From assembly GCA_963516675.1 (NCBI GenBank), contig CAUQBH010000006.1, positions 1 to 64,000 on the forward strand: a stretch of 64,000 nt of DNA, written 5' to 3'. Every line of letters starts with the position of its first letter. Within the stretch, counting starts at the first letter, position 1. Source of the DNA: JABCPE02 sp963516675. GTDB lineage: Bacteria > Bacteroidota > Bacteroidia > Flavobacteriales > Weeksellaceae. Of the stretch, positions 43,140 through 52,508 are shown one piece after another. A program made the translations under genes and the position numbers. The notes under the pieces were generated by a model. The model had not been told where the DNA came from. It made no database searches and saw only the letters and a list, made by a program, of their open reading frames with translations.

Positions 43140-43634
43140 CTAAGCTTCTTCAGATTTAGCTTCTTCTTTTTTAGCAGGAGCTACAGGAGCATCAGATACT
43201 ACATCAAATTCGTATTCATGCTCTACATCTCTGTGAAGTCTGATTTTAGCAGAGAATTTACCTAATCTCTTGATAGAGTTACCAGGGATTCTGATATATT
43301 TTTTATCAACATTTACTCCAGCGTTTGCAAGAGCTTCAGCTAGGTTGATATTGTTGATAGAACCGAATAATCTATCTCCAGAACCTACTTTAGCAGCGAT
43401 AGAAACAGTAGTTTTTTTCAATTGTTCTACGATGCTTTTAGCAGCAGCGATTAGTTTAGCTTCTTCTTCTTTTCTTGCTTCTAATGTAGCAGCAAGTTCT
43501 GCTCTGTTTTTAGGTGTTGCCAAAACTGCTAATCCTTGTGGAATAAGGAAGTTTCTAGCATAACCTGGTTTTACTGATACTGTATCGAATTCAAGTCCTA
43601 AATTCTCTACATCTTTTTTTAGAATGATTTCCAT
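43140..43634 (-). CDS. rplI: 50S ribosomal protein L9
   Basis: 164 aa. The N-terminal domain (MEIILKKDVENLGLEFDTVSVKPGYARNFLIP in parts) and the central helix and C-terminal domain are typical of L9. A ~16-residue Ala/Lys/Glu-rich tail extends the usual length, as in other Flavobacteriia. It is the last gene of rpsF-rpsR-rplI. Confidence 0.96.
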   Translation of the reverse strand: MEIILKKDVENLGLEFDTVSVKPGYARNFLIPQGLAVLATPKNRAELAATLEARKEEEAKLIAAAKSIVEQLKKTTVSIAAKVGSGDRLFGSINNINLAEALANAGVNVDKKYIRIPGNSIKRLGKFSAKIRLHRDVEHEYEFDVVSDAPVAPAKKEEAKSEEA

Positions 43635-43661
43635 TTTGTTGTTGTCCGTTTTGCGTTAGAA

Positions 43662-43964
43662 TTATTTTAATAAATCAGCAACATAAGGCATTAATGCAAG
43701 GTGTCTTGCTCTCTTAATAGCTGCAGAAACTTTTCTTTGGTATTTTAAAGAAGTTCCTGTGTATCTTCTTGGTAAAATTTTACCTTGTTCGTTTACGAAT
43801 TGTAGAAGGAAGTTAGTATCCTTGTAATCTACATATTTGATTCCATATTTTCTAAATCTACAATATTTTTTATCAGATTTAGTATTGATATCCAGCGGAG
43901 TAAGGAATTTTACTTCAGATTCTCCTCCTGCTGCGGCTTGTTGTGCCATTTCATCTATTGCCAT
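43662..43964 (-). CDS. rpsR: 30S ribosomal protein S18
   Basis: 100 aa. Contains the S18 core YCRFRKYGIKYVDYKD and the RRYTGTSLKYQRKVSAAIKRARHLALMPY signature (in parts). The ~25-residue N-terminal extension is normal for the phylum. It pairs with S6 on 16S rRNA and is the middle gene of the operon. Confidence 0.96.
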   Translation of the reverse strand: MAIDEMAQQAAAGGESEVKFLTPLDINTKSDKKYCRFRKYGIKYVDYKDTNFLLQFVNEQGKILPRRYTGTSLKYQRKVSAAIKRARHLALMPYVADLLK

Positions 43965-43992
43965 TTGAATAAATTTTTAAAGGGTTAATAAA

Positions 43993-44334
43993 TTAAGCTT
44001 TTTGAGATTTTAGTTTAGCTCTTCTTGTAACAGCGTATTCTACTGCGTGTTTGTCAAGTTTAGTAGTAAGGTAACGGATTACTCTTTCATCTCTCTTGAA
44101 AGCTAATTCTAGGTCAGCTACTACTGCTCCTTCTCCTTTGAATTCTATCAAAGTGTAGAATCCATTTTTCTTTAATTGGATAGGGTAAGCTAATTTTCTA
44201 AGTCCCCAGTTTTCTTTTGCTACAATTTCGCAATTGTGCTCCTTTAAAAGGTCTTCAAATTTTCTCACTGCTTCCTCCACCTGAGAATCAGATAGAACGG
44301 GAGTTAAAATGAAAACAGTTTCATAATGATTCAT
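43993..44334 (-). CDS. rpsF: 30S ribosomal protein S6
   Basis: 113 aa. MNHYETVFILTPVLSD start, WGLRKLAYPIQLKKNGFYTLIEF centre: a standard S6. First gene of rpsF-rpsR-rplI, driven by the consensus promoter 30 bp upstream. Confidence 0.96.
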   Translation of the reverse strand: MNHYETVFILTPVLSDSQVEEAVRKFEDLLKEHNCEIVAKENWGLRKLAYPIQLKKNGFYTLIEFKGEGAVVADLELAFKRDERVIRYLTTKLDKHAVEYAVTRRAKLKSQKA

Positions 44335-44363
44335 AATGTTGAAATATTTATTTAATTAGTTTG

Positions 44364-44395
44364 CAAAAGTATTGCTTTTTTTTGAACTGTGCAAA
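44364..44395 (-). promoter_or_regulatory. rpsF operon promoter (-33 TTTG, 20 bp, -7 TACTTTTG)
   Basis: On the minus strand TTTG (plus 44392-44395) is followed by 20 bp and TACTTTTG (plus 44364-44371). This is a full match to the Bacteroidota consensus and a good reference for the other promoters in the window. Confidence 0.75.
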
Positions 44396-44481
44396 TTCAT
44401 CGTTAAATTTAATGATAAATAATTGTAAATAGATACATTATTAAATTCACAAATTACATCATCAAAGTATTTATTTTAAGT

Positions 44482-44519
44482 AAAAAAAAAACAAACCAGC
44501 CCTCAAAAGAGGGCTGGTT
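44482..44519 (-). terminator. Terminator of the M16 protease pair
   Basis: A perfect 11-bp stem (44494-44504 with 44509-44519) with an AAAA loop is followed on the minus strand by a T-run at 44482-44490. Confidence 0.85.
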
Positions 44520-44537
44520 GTTAATTGATGTGGATGA

Positions 44538-46577
44538 TTATTTAAAATCTTTATCCGTTGCTTTATTGATTTCGTAGGATTTTACATCAGAGTTCATTTC
44601 TATACCACCCATATTTTGGCTGATTTTGAAAGGAAGTTTCACTCCAGAAACCTCTTTGTAATCAGAGTAGTAAGTAGGAACTATGACTTCTTGTCCTTGC
44701 ATTTTCTGTGTTTGGGATTCACCTACTTTTAGCCCAGTTTTTACGCTGTAGAAGTAAGTTTTATTTCCCTTTTTTATGGCATAAACTTCTTCTCCGTTCA
44801 CATTTTCAATGCCTCTTAATGTCGTATTTTTAGCATTGAAGGCTAGTTCTGGGAAGATTTCTTTATTTGCAGCCAACTCTTCTTTTAGTTCTGCTGGTAG
44901 AGGCTGTTTTTGTCCTTGTGCCATGATGTAGCCGTCCTTTCCATCAAAAACGATTTTCTGCATACTCTGTCCCATCATTTTCATCTCTACAGATGTTTTT
45001 CCTCCTTTTGCAGCTAAAGTAATGGTTTCTATGGTCATTCCTTGTACTGTTGCAGAAGAATTCATCTGTAATGAATTGATTTTCTCTACATTTACTTTTC
45101 CTCCGATAGTAGCGATGTATTTCTGTCCGATGGATTCAGCGGTAACGCCCGCAGCTATTTTCTTTGTTTCTGGTTTGGAAGCGGGATTCGCAAATTTGTC
45201 AAAGTATTTCACAGGATAGCCTAACTTCTCTAAACCTTCTGCGATTTCAGCACCTTTTCCAGCCACGAAAATTCTACTTTGGTTAGGAAGGATATTGGCT
45301 TTTGCAGCAGCAGAAACATCAGCAGTAGTCACTTTATCTATGGATTTCAGATAGTTGGTATAGAAATCAGCAGGAAGGCTGTAAAGTCTTTCATTAAGAG
45401 CAAACCTTGCGATAGTTTCAGGTTTTTCTAATGACATGATGAACTCTCCTTTTAGTTTTGCTTTTGCATTGGCTAATTCCTCTGGTTTTATTTGAGAAAT
45501 ACCTTTTAATTCGTTCATGAATTCTACGACAGCCTTGTCTGTTACTTCGTTTCTTACACTTGCATTAGCAGAGAAGTATGGACTGTATTTGTTTGTAGAA
45601 AGACGAGAATAAGCTCCATAAGTGTAGCCGTTTTTCTCACGAAGATTCATGAATAATCTAGCTTCGCCACCGCCACCAAGGATATAGTTGGCAATCACTC
45701 CGCTGAAATATTGTGGGTCTTTCATTTGGAGAGTGGTAGGATTCCCTACACGGATGACAGACTGCACAGCTGTAGGCACATCTACGATGTTGATTTCCGT
45801 AGCAGGTAGTTTTTTAGCTGGTTCTAATGCAGTGAATTTAGTTCCAGATTTCTTCCATTTTCCGAATTCTTTTTCTACTAATTTTTTGATTTCGGAAGTT
45901 TTTACATCTCCTACAATTACTAAATAAGCATTGTCTGGTGCGTAGTATTTTTTATAAAAATCCTGAACATCTTTCAGTTGGATTTTATTGATACTTTCCT
46001 CAGTTGCAAATTCACCGAGAGCTGTGTTTTTACCATAAGTAAGTGCATTATCAACTCGTCTAGCGATTTCACCAGCATCTTTTTCTTTTGTTTTTAATCC
46101 CTCGATAGTTCTTTCTTTGGATTTAGATACTTCTTCCGCAGAGAATTTTGGATTGATAATAGCATCCGCCATCAAGCTGATAACCTGCGTAGAGTATTTA
46201 GAAAGGGTATTAGCTCCTGCTCCTTCTGAAGAAAAACTAAGATAAGCTCCTAAGAAATCAATTTTTTTGTTGAATTCCTCTTTGCTTAGTTTGGTAGTTC
46301 CCATGCCAAGCTGGTCAGCCATGATTTCTCCAACTCCTACAATATTTCCTTCATAAATATAGGGTCTGTCTATAGTTAGCTGGATATTTACTCTTGGAAG
46401 TTTGTTATTTTCCACTACTAAAACAGTAAGTCCGTTTTTAAGTTTAAAAGAGTTAGGTTTTGCAATGTTGATAGCAGGTGTAGGGCCTGGTTTAGGCATT
46501 GCATTGATGTCAATATTTTGTGCATAGACCATTCCAGAAAATAGGAAAGCGGCCGCGATATATTTAATGTTCTTCAT
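44538..46577 (-). CDS. M16 family peptidase-like protein lacking the HxxEH motif, with C-terminal LolA-like domain
   Basis: 679 aa, signal peptide (about 1-19). Two M16 lobes follow (about 40-230 and 240-440), but where the zinc site should be the sequence reads GVGEIMADQLG, with no HxxEH, so this copy is probably non-catalytic. Residues ~470-679 form an extra beta-rich domain (SLQMNSSATVQGMTIETITLA, KIVFDGKDGYIM) that looks like a LolA/outer-membrane-lipoprotein-carrier fold. It lies 7 nt after the active M16 gene, so the two very likely assemble as a heterodimer. Confidence 0.85.
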   Translation of the reverse strand: MKNIKYIAAAFLFSGMVYAQNIDINAMPKPGPTPAINIAKPNSFKLKNGLTVLVVENNKLPRVNIQLTIDRPYIYEGNIVGVGEIMADQLGMGTTKLSKEEFNKKIDFLGAYLSFSSEGAGANTLSKYSTQVISLMADAIINPKFSAEEVSKSKERTIEGLKTKEKDAGEIARRVDNALTYGKNTALGEFATEESINKIQLKDVQDFYKKYYAPDNAYLVIVGDVKTSEIKKLVEKEFGKWKKSGTKFTALEPAKKLPATEINIVDVPTAVQSVIRVGNPTTLQMKDPQYFSGVIANYILGGGGEARLFMNLREKNGYTYGAYSRLSTNKYSPYFSANASVRNEVTDKAVVEFMNELKGISQIKPEELANAKAKLKGEFIMSLEKPETIARFALNERLYSLPADFYTNYLKSIDKVTTADVSAAAKANILPNQSRIFVAGKGAEIAEGLEKLGYPVKYFDKFANPASKPETKKIAAGVTAESIGQKYIATIGGKVNVEKINSLQMNSSATVQGMTIETITLAAKGGKTSVEMKMMGQSMQKIVFDGKDGYIMAQGQKQPLPAELKEELAANKEIFPELAFNAKNTTLRGIENVNGEEVYAIKKGNKTYFYSVKTGLKVGESQTQKMQGQEVIVPTYYSDYKEVSGVKLPFKISQNMGGIEMNSDVKSYEINKATDKDFK

Positions 46578-46584
46578 TGGTCAA

Positions 46585-47895
46585 TTATTTTTTAGGTAAG
46601 TAGTTAATGATAGCTCTTTGGTTGCTGCTTAGGTATTTTTTAGCAGCATTTCTCAAATCTTCTCTCGTGATAGAGCGATAGATGTTGATTTCTTCGTTAA
46701 TCAAGTTGGTGTTCCCTTTTAGTAAATAGCTGTCTGCTAGTGTATTGGCGATACCTTCCACAGAAGAGTTAGCATTTACGAAATCATTTTCCACTTGGTT
46801 TTGAAGTTTTTGATAATCTTCCTCTGAGATTAAATCAGTCTGAAGTTTTTTGATTTCAGCATCGATGTCTTTTTTCAAAACATCTTTTGAGGTATTTCCC
46901 ATAGGAATAGCAAAGAAAGCAAAGATACTATGGTCTACCAATCCAAGGTTGAACGCCTCTACAGCCAATGCTTTTTTCTCATTATCTACTAATTTTTTAT
47001 AAAGAACAGAGGATTTACCTTTGCTTAGGTAGCTTCCCAGCATGCTTAGAATGTAGGCATCTCTCTCCTTTGCGGCAGGTGTTCTGTAAGCGAAGATATA
47101 GGCTGGAATCTGGATGTTAGCATCATATATCGTTTCCTCAAACTCTTGTGTAATAGGAGTTTCTTTTGGGAAATTACGAGTAACAGGTGTTCCTTTTGGG
47201 ATGCTGCCGAAATATTCGTTAATCCATTTTTTAGTCTGCTCTGGTTTGATGTCTCCAGCAACTACCAAAGTAGCATTGTTAGGAATGTAATATTTCTTAA
47301 AGAAAGCATTAAATTCTTCTAATTTTGCTGAATTTAAATCCTCCATAGAACCGATAACAGTTCCTTTATAAGGGTGTTTTTTAAATAAAGTGGTAAGAAT
47401 AGCATTGAAAAGCCCACCGTAAGGCTGGTTGTCCATTCTTAGCCTTTTTTCTTCTTTTACTACTTCTCTCTGAGTATCTACCCCAATCTGGTTGATAACA
47501 GGGTGTCTTAGTCTTTCTGCTTCCATCCAAAGCCCAAGTTGTTCATTGTTAGAAGGGAAAGTTTCATAATAATAAGTACGGTCAGGGCTTGTGTTTGCGT
47601 TATTAGAACCTCCGTTAGAAGATACTAATTTGAACCATTCGCCTCGTTTGATGTTTTTAGTTCCTTCAAATAAAAGGTGCTCAAAAAAGTGCGCAAAACC
47701 AGTTCTCCCAGCTGCTTCATCCTTTGCACCGACATGATACATTACCGAAGTGGTCACCACAGGAGCAGAATTGTCTTGGTGTAAAATCACATGTAACCCG
47801 TTTGGCAAATCATATTCTTCAAACTTGATTTGCTGCGCATTAAACAGCATTGCGAAAGAAGCTGCCATTGCGATTGATAGAAATCTTTTTCTCAT
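46585..47895 (-). CDS. M16 family zinc metallopeptidase, catalytic
   Basis: 436 aa, signal peptide (about 1-20), periplasmic. The inverted zinc motif HFFEH is at residues 69-73, followed by the downstream Glu region and an R/Y-containing lobe (NNATLVVAGDIKPEQ). It is the active subunit that pairs with the degenerate M16 protein encoded directly downstream. Substrates are unknown; M16 enzymes clear peptides or process exported proteins. A minus-strand -7 box (TAATTTTG) lies at 47943-47950. Confidence 0.9.
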   Translation of the reverse strand: MRKRFLSIAMAASFAMLFNAQQIKFEEYDLPNGLHVILHQDNSAPVVTTSVMYHVGAKDEAAGRTGFAHFFEHLLFEGTKNIKRGEWFKLVSSNGGSNNANTSPDRTYYYETFPSNNEQLGLWMEAERLRHPVINQIGVDTQREVVKEEKRLRMDNQPYGGLFNAILTTLFKKHPYKGTVIGSMEDLNSAKLEEFNAFFKKYYIPNNATLVVAGDIKPEQTKKWINEYFGSIPKGTPVTRNFPKETPITQEFEETIYDANIQIPAYIFAYRTPAAKERDAYILSMLGSYLSKGKSSVLYKKLVDNEKKALAVEAFNLGLVDHSIFAFFAIPMGNTSKDVLKKDIDAEIKKLQTDLISEEDYQKLQNQVENDFVNANSSVEGIANTLADSYLLKGNTNLINEEINIYRSITREDLRNAAKKYLSSNQRAIINYLPKK

Positions 47896-47942
47896 AAAAA
47901 TTTAAATTTTACTCTATTAGTATAAAAAATCACGAAATGTTA

Positions 47943-47950
47943 CAAAATTA
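47943..47950 (-). promoter_or_regulatory. -7 box (TAATTTTG, minus strand) of the M16 operon
   Basis: CAAAATTA on the plus strand, 47 bp before the M16 ATG (47895). Confidence 0.45.
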
Positions 47951-48026
47951 ACAAAATTTTTTATTGAAAAGTGTTTTTCTTTCATAATCCAAAAAAATAA
48001 TTAGAAAAATAAAAGAAAAAATAGTT

Positions 48027-48034
48027 TAAATTTG
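48027..48034 (+). promoter_or_regulatory. -7 box (TAAATTTG) of the helicase gene
   Basis: Exact consensus 21 bp before ATG 48056. Confidence 0.55.
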
Positions 48035-48055
48035 TGGGCTTAATTTGTTCAAAAT

Positions 48056-50395
48056 ATGGATTACCTAAAAGGATTAAATAATGCTCAATATGAAGCTGTG
48101 ACCACTCTGCAAGGGCCTCTAATGGTGCTTGCTGGAGCAGGGTCTGGGAAAACTCGTGTTCTTACGATGCGTATAGCACATCTGATAACCAATGGAGCAG
48201 ATCCTTTTAATATTCTGGCGCTTACCTTTACCAATAAGGCTGCGCGAGAGATGAAAGAGCGTATCGCAAAGGTGGTAGGAAATAGCGATGCGAAAAGTCT
48301 TTGGATGGGGACTTTTCACTCTGTTTTTGCGCGAATTCTGAGGAGTGAAGCTCATTATCTTGGTTTTCCATCTAATTTTACTATTTATGACACTCAAGAC
48401 TCTCTCAATGTGTTGAAAAAAGTCTTGAAAGAGATGAATATAGATTCAGATTTGTACAAACCAAAGAAAGTGCAGGGCAGAATTTCTCAGTATAAAAACA
48501 ATCTGATTACGGTAAAAGCCTATTATAACAATCCAGAGCTGATGGAAGCTGATGAACGGGCTAATATGAAGCTGATGGGACAGATTTACCAGAAATATGT
48601 AGAAACCTGTTTCAAGAACGGAGCAATGGATTTTGATGATTTGTTATTGAGAACCAATGAGTTGCTTACAAGGTTTCCAGAAGTTTTAGCGAAATATCAG
48701 GATAGATTTCGGTATATTTTGGTAGATGAGTATCAGGATACGAACCATTCTCAGTACTTGATAGTGAAGGCTTTAGCATCTAAATTTGAAAATATATGTG
48801 TGGTAGGGGATGATGCGCAGTCTATCTACTCTTTCCGTGGGGCGAATATTCAGAATATTCTGAATTTTAAAAAGGATTATCCCGATGCGAAAATCGTTTC
48901 ATTGGAGCAGAATTACCGCTCTACACAGAATATCGTAAATGCAGCTAACGATTTGATTTCCAAAAATATAAATCAGTTTGAAAAAAATGTATTTAGTGAT
49001 AATGAAATCGGAGAAAAGATAAAAGTCTACCGCTCTCTATCTGATGCAGATGAGGCGAATTTTGTGGCGGGAAATATCTGGGAACAGCATAATTTTAATC
49101 AGAAAAAATTTAATGATTTTGCGATTCTGTATCGTACAAACTCCCAGACCAGAGCCTTTGAAGATGCTTTGAGGAGGAAAAATATTCCTTACCGAGTGTA
49201 TGGTGGGCTGTCTTTTTATCAAAGAAAAGAAATAAAGGATTTGCTGGCGTATCTCAGACTTTTGGTCAATGAAAATGATTCGGAAGCCTTGCTTAGAATT
49301 ATCAATTATCCGATGCGTGGGATAGGAGAGACCACGCAGAATAAATTCATCGTTTATGCCGACTCGATAGGGCAGTCTATTGCTAATGTGCTGGATGCTC
49401 TGCCGTTTCACGCACCGAATTTAGGGTTAAACAATTCGGCTTTAACTAAATTGAATGATTTCTGGCAGATGATGAAGGCTTTCCAAGTGATGTTGAAAAC
49501 AGAAAATATTTATCAAGTAGCGATGGAAGTGGCTAAAAAAAGTGGTTTGATAAAGTCTTTGAAAGAAGATCAAACGCCAGAAGGTATCTCACGAGTGGAA
49601 AATATTCAGGAATTGATGAACTCCATGCAGGGTTTTATAGATGAACAGCAGCAGCTGGAAGATGGCGACCCGAGTTTGTCTAATTTTCTTGAAAATATAG
49701 CCTTATCTGCTGATACACAGGAGAATGATGAGGAAGGCGATAAAGTTTCTCTGATGACGATACACCTTTCCAAAGGGCTGGAATTTCCTATTGTCTACAT
49801 CGTAGGGCTGGAAGAAGGTCTGTTCCCTAGTTTTATGAGTTCTAACTCTCGTGAGGAGCTGGAAGAGGAGCGTAGATTGTTCTATGTAGCCCTTACAAGA
49901 GCCGAAAAACAGGCGTTTTTCTCTTATGCTGTTTCGCGTTTTCAGTGGGGGAAAATCACGGATTCGGAGCCGAGCCGTTTTCTCAGCGAGGTGGACACGG
50001 ATTATTTGGATTTTATCAATCCAATGGTAGAAAACAGGGGAATCAATCGTTCAGGGCTGTCATCTAGTATTTTTGATGATACGCCGAGCATGCCGAGGGC
50101 TTTCCAAAAGAAAGAACCAAAGAAAAAACTTTCTACCGATGAACAAAAATTACCAGAACAGCCTATTAAAAGGAATTTGACGCCTGTTTCCTCTGCGAAA
50201 ATAAATACTCCTGACAGCAGCCAGTCCCAAGATATAGAAGTAGGGGACAAAGTAAGGCATAATCGTTTCGGAGTGGGAGAAGTGCTGTTTTTGGATGGAA
50301 CAGACCCTAATAATGTGAAAGCAAAAATAAAATTTGCCACAGAAGGCGAAAAGAACTTGATTTTGAAATTTGCCAAATTGGAAAAAATAAATTAG
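48056..50395 (+). CDS. uvrD: UvrD/PcrA-type ATP-dependent DNA helicase
   Basis: 779 aa SF1A helicase for repair and replication restart. Walker A AGAGSGKT (about 27-34), Walker B VDEYQDTN, GDDAQSIYSFRGA (motif III region), motif IV QNYRS, LMTIHLSKGLEFPIVYIVG (motif V) and ALTRAEKQ (motif VI). The C-terminal ~60 residues (VGDKVRHNRFGVGEVLFLDG) form the Tudor-like domain of PcrA that contacts RNA polymerase. pfkA follows 4 nt after the stop. Confidence 0.95.
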   Translation: MDYLKGLNNAQYEAVTTLQGPLMVLAGAGSGKTRVLTMRIAHLITNGADPFNILALTFTNKAAREMKERIAKVVGNSDAKSLWMGTFHSVFARILRSEAHYLGFPSNFTIYDTQDSLNVLKKVLKEMNIDSDLYKPKKVQGRISQYKNNLITVKAYYNNPELMEADERANMKLMGQIYQKYVETCFKNGAMDFDDLLLRTNELLTRFPEVLAKYQDRFRYILVDEYQDTNHSQYLIVKALASKFENICVVGDDAQSIYSFRGANIQNILNFKKDYPDAKIVSLEQNYRSTQNIVNAANDLISKNINQFEKNVFSDNEIGEKIKVYRSLSDADEANFVAGNIWEQHNFNQKKFNDFAILYRTNSQTRAFEDALRRKNIPYRVYGGLSFYQRKEIKDLLAYLRLLVNENDSEALLRIINYPMRGIGETTQNKFIVYADSIGQSIANVLDALPFHAPNLGLNNSALTKLNDFWQMMKAFQVMLKTENIYQVAMEVAKKSGLIKSLKEDQTPEGISRVENIQELMNSMQGFIDEQQQLEDGDPSLSNFLENIALSADTQENDEEGDKVSLMTIHLSKGLEFPIVYIVGLEEGLFPSFMSSNSREELEEERRLFYVALTRAEKQAFFSYAVSRFQWGKITDSEPSRFLSEVDTDYLDFINPMVENRGINRSGLSSSIFDDTPSMPRAFQKKEPKKKLSTDEQKLPEQPIKRNLTPVSSAKINTPDSSQSQDIEVGDKVRHNRFGVGEVLFLDGTDPNNVKAKIKFATEGEKNLILKFAKLEKIN

Positions 50396-50399
50396 AAAA

Positions 50400-51392
50400 A
50401 TGCTTAAAAAAGTCAATAAAATAGCAGTTCTGACCTCTGGTGGAGATGCTCCAGGGATGAATGCAGCCATCAGGGCTGTGGTGCGTACATGTTCTTATCA
50501 TGATGTGGAAGTTTTGGGGATTTATCGTGGTTTCCAAGGGATGATAGAGGATGATTTTGTAGAGCTAAATGCCCGCAGCGTCCGTAATATTATAAACAAA
50601 GGCGGAACTTTCTTAAAATCAGCCCGTTCAGAAGGTTTTAGAACGAAAGAGGGCAGGGAGAGTGCTTATAATAACTTGACAAAGAACGGAGTAGAGGCTT
50701 TGGTGGTGATTGGCGGCGATGGAACATTTACAGGAGCGCTGTCTTTTAGTCAAGAATTTGGCTTTCCTGTGATGGGAATTCCTGGAACGATAGATAATGA
50801 CATCTATGGGACTACACATACTATCGGCTACGATACGGCGTTAAATACCGTAGTGGATGCCATTGACAAAATAAGGGATACCGCTAGTTCTCACAATAGA
50901 ATGTTTTTCGTGGAAGTGATGGGGCGGGACTCAGGCTTTATTGCGCTAAATTCAGGAATTGGCGGCGGAGCAGAACGAATCATAATTCCAGAAAAAAATA
51001 TTCCAGCGGAAGTGTTGCTCGAAGATATTGACAGAGGAAAACGAAGAGGGAAAACTTCCAATATTATAGTGGTGGCAGAGGGAAATACAGCAGGAAAGGC
51101 GGTATTTGAGCTTAAAGAATATGTAGAGCAGAAACGCCCTGAATATGATATTAGAGTTTCTGTGCTGGGACACATGCAGCGAGGCGGGACTCCTACTTGC
51201 TATGACCGAGTTTTGGCAACGAGAATGGGTGTAAAAGCGGTGGAATCCCTGCTGGAAGGGAAGTCACAGTATATGGTGGGAATTAACAATGATAGAATGG
51301 AACTTATCCCACTGGAAAAAGCCGTGAAAGAGAATGATGAGAGTAAAATAGATAAAGACCTTATCAGAATCACGGATATTATGAGTATGTAG
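50400..51392 (+). CDS. pfkA: 6-phosphofructokinase
   Basis: 330 aa, ATP-PfkA length. Glycolytic phosphorylation of fructose-6-phosphate. TSGGDAPGMN (about 11-20), the ATP-binding GGDGTFTGA, the catalytic PGTIDNDIYGTTHTIG (TIDND) and EVMGRDSGF motifs are intact. It begins 4 nt after the helicase stop and is followed by batB within 15 nt. Confidence 0.95.
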   Translation: MLKKVNKIAVLTSGGDAPGMNAAIRAVVRTCSYHDVEVLGIYRGFQGMIEDDFVELNARSVRNIINKGGTFLKSARSEGFRTKEGRESAYNNLTKNGVEALVVIGGDGTFTGALSFSQEFGFPVMGIPGTIDNDIYGTTHTIGYDTALNTVVDAIDKIRDTASSHNRMFFVEVMGRDSGFIALNSGIGGGAERIIIPEKNIPAEVLLEDIDRGKRRGKTSNIIVVAEGNTAGKAVFELKEYVEQKRPEYDIRVSVLGHMQRGGTPTCYDRVLATRMGVKAVESLLEGKSQYMVGINNDRMELIPLEKAVKENDESKIDKDLIRITDIMSM

Positions 51393-51407
51393 AAATTAAG
51401 ATAAAGA

Positions 51408-52424
51408 ATGAACTGGGAGTTTGGTAATTATCGATATTTTGGGCTGTTGTTGGTTTTACTGATGGCGGTGTATCTGCTTTGGGATTTTTCAAAATGGAGA
51501 AAAAAGAAACGGGATTTTTTTGCGGAAAGCAGGTTTCAGAAACATATTTTTGGTAAAAAATCAAGGTTTTCAGGAGTTTTGGTTTTGTGCTATGTTATGT
51601 CTTTTTTGCTCTTGATTTTGTCTTTTGTGGATATTGTGAAGAATGAAAAAACAGAGATGAGCGTGGAGAAAGCTTCATCTGATGTGATATTTTTGGTGGA
51701 TGTTTCTAACTCTATGAATTCCAATGATATAGAACCTTCGAGATTGGAACAGGCCAAATTGATTTTAAATAAAACCTTGAACCAACTCCGCGAAGAGCGA
51801 GTGGGAATAGTGGTTTTTGCCGGAGAAGCCCGAACGATGATGCCTCTGACTACAGATTATTCCTCGGTGGATATTTATTTGGAAAACCTTAGTTCGGATT
51901 TGATAAGAAGGCAGGGAACGGATTTTCTTTTAGCAATGGAAGAAACCGAAAAAAAGCTGAAAAAAGGAGTTTTGGGATTGAAAAAAGTTGTTCTAATCAG
52001 CGATGGGGAAGACAATGAAGGAAACCACGATGCAGCAGTGAATTTAGCCCAGAAAAATAATATTGCGGTGACCAGCGTGGGGATAGGCACGGAGGAAGGT
52101 GGAGCGATACCAGAGCTTCAGTTTAATCTTTATCAAGATTATAAAAAAGATGAGGACGGGAATACGGTTATCACCAAAAGAGAAACACAGGCTCTCAAAA
52201 CCATTTCCGAGAAGACAGGAGGGGTGTATATAGACGGAAATAGCGTGGAAAGGGCAGTAAACGAGATTATAAAAGACATAAAATCAAGTCAAAAAGATGG
52301 CGGTAAAGCTAGTAAAATAAGCATTCTAAATAAGGAACATTACTATCAGTGGTTTTTGGCTGGGACTTTGGTTTTACTTTTTCTGATATATTTTTTGAAT
52401 CCCAGAAGAGATTTGAATATATAA
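51408..52424 (+). CDS. batB: VWA domain protein, BatB-like
   Basis: 338 aa. Two N-terminal membrane helices (about 8-25 and 57-75), a von Willebrand A domain with MIDAS motif DVSNSMN (about 97-103) and a C-terminal membrane helix (about 306-326). This is the Bat/aerotolerance type in Bacteroidota. BatB and BatC and BatD follow the usual order, but BatA, MoxR and the DUF58 protein that usually lead this locus are absent: pfkA is directly upstream. Confidence 0.83.
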   Translation: MNWEFGNYRYFGLLLVLLMAVYLLWDFSKWRKKKRDFFAESRFQKHIFGKKSRFSGVLVLCYVMSFLLLILSFVDIVKNEKTEMSVEKASSDVIFLVDVSNSMNSNDIEPSRLEQAKLILNKTLNQLREERVGIVVFAGEARTMMPLTTDYSSVDIYLENLSSDLIRRQGTDFLLAMEETEKKLKKGVLGLKKVVLISDGEDNEGNHDAAVNLAQKNNIAVTSVGIGTEEGGAIPELQFNLYQDYKKDEDGNTVITKRETQALKTISEKTGGVYIDGNSVERAVNEIIKDIKSSQKDGGKASKISILNKEHYYQWFLAGTLVLLFLIYFLNPRRDLNI

Positions 52425-52488
52425 TGTAAATACCTAATTTTTAGCAATTTTTAACACAAAACAGCTTCTTTTTTAACAAAAGAAAGTT

Positions 52489-52496
52489 TACTTTTG
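52489..52496 (+). promoter_or_regulatory. -7 box (TACTTTTG) of batC
   Basis: Exact consensus 12 bp before ATG 52509. The TTG at 52494, which could open a slightly longer frame, lies inside this box. Confidence 0.55.
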
Positions 52497-52508
52497 CCTA
52501 ATAAATAT

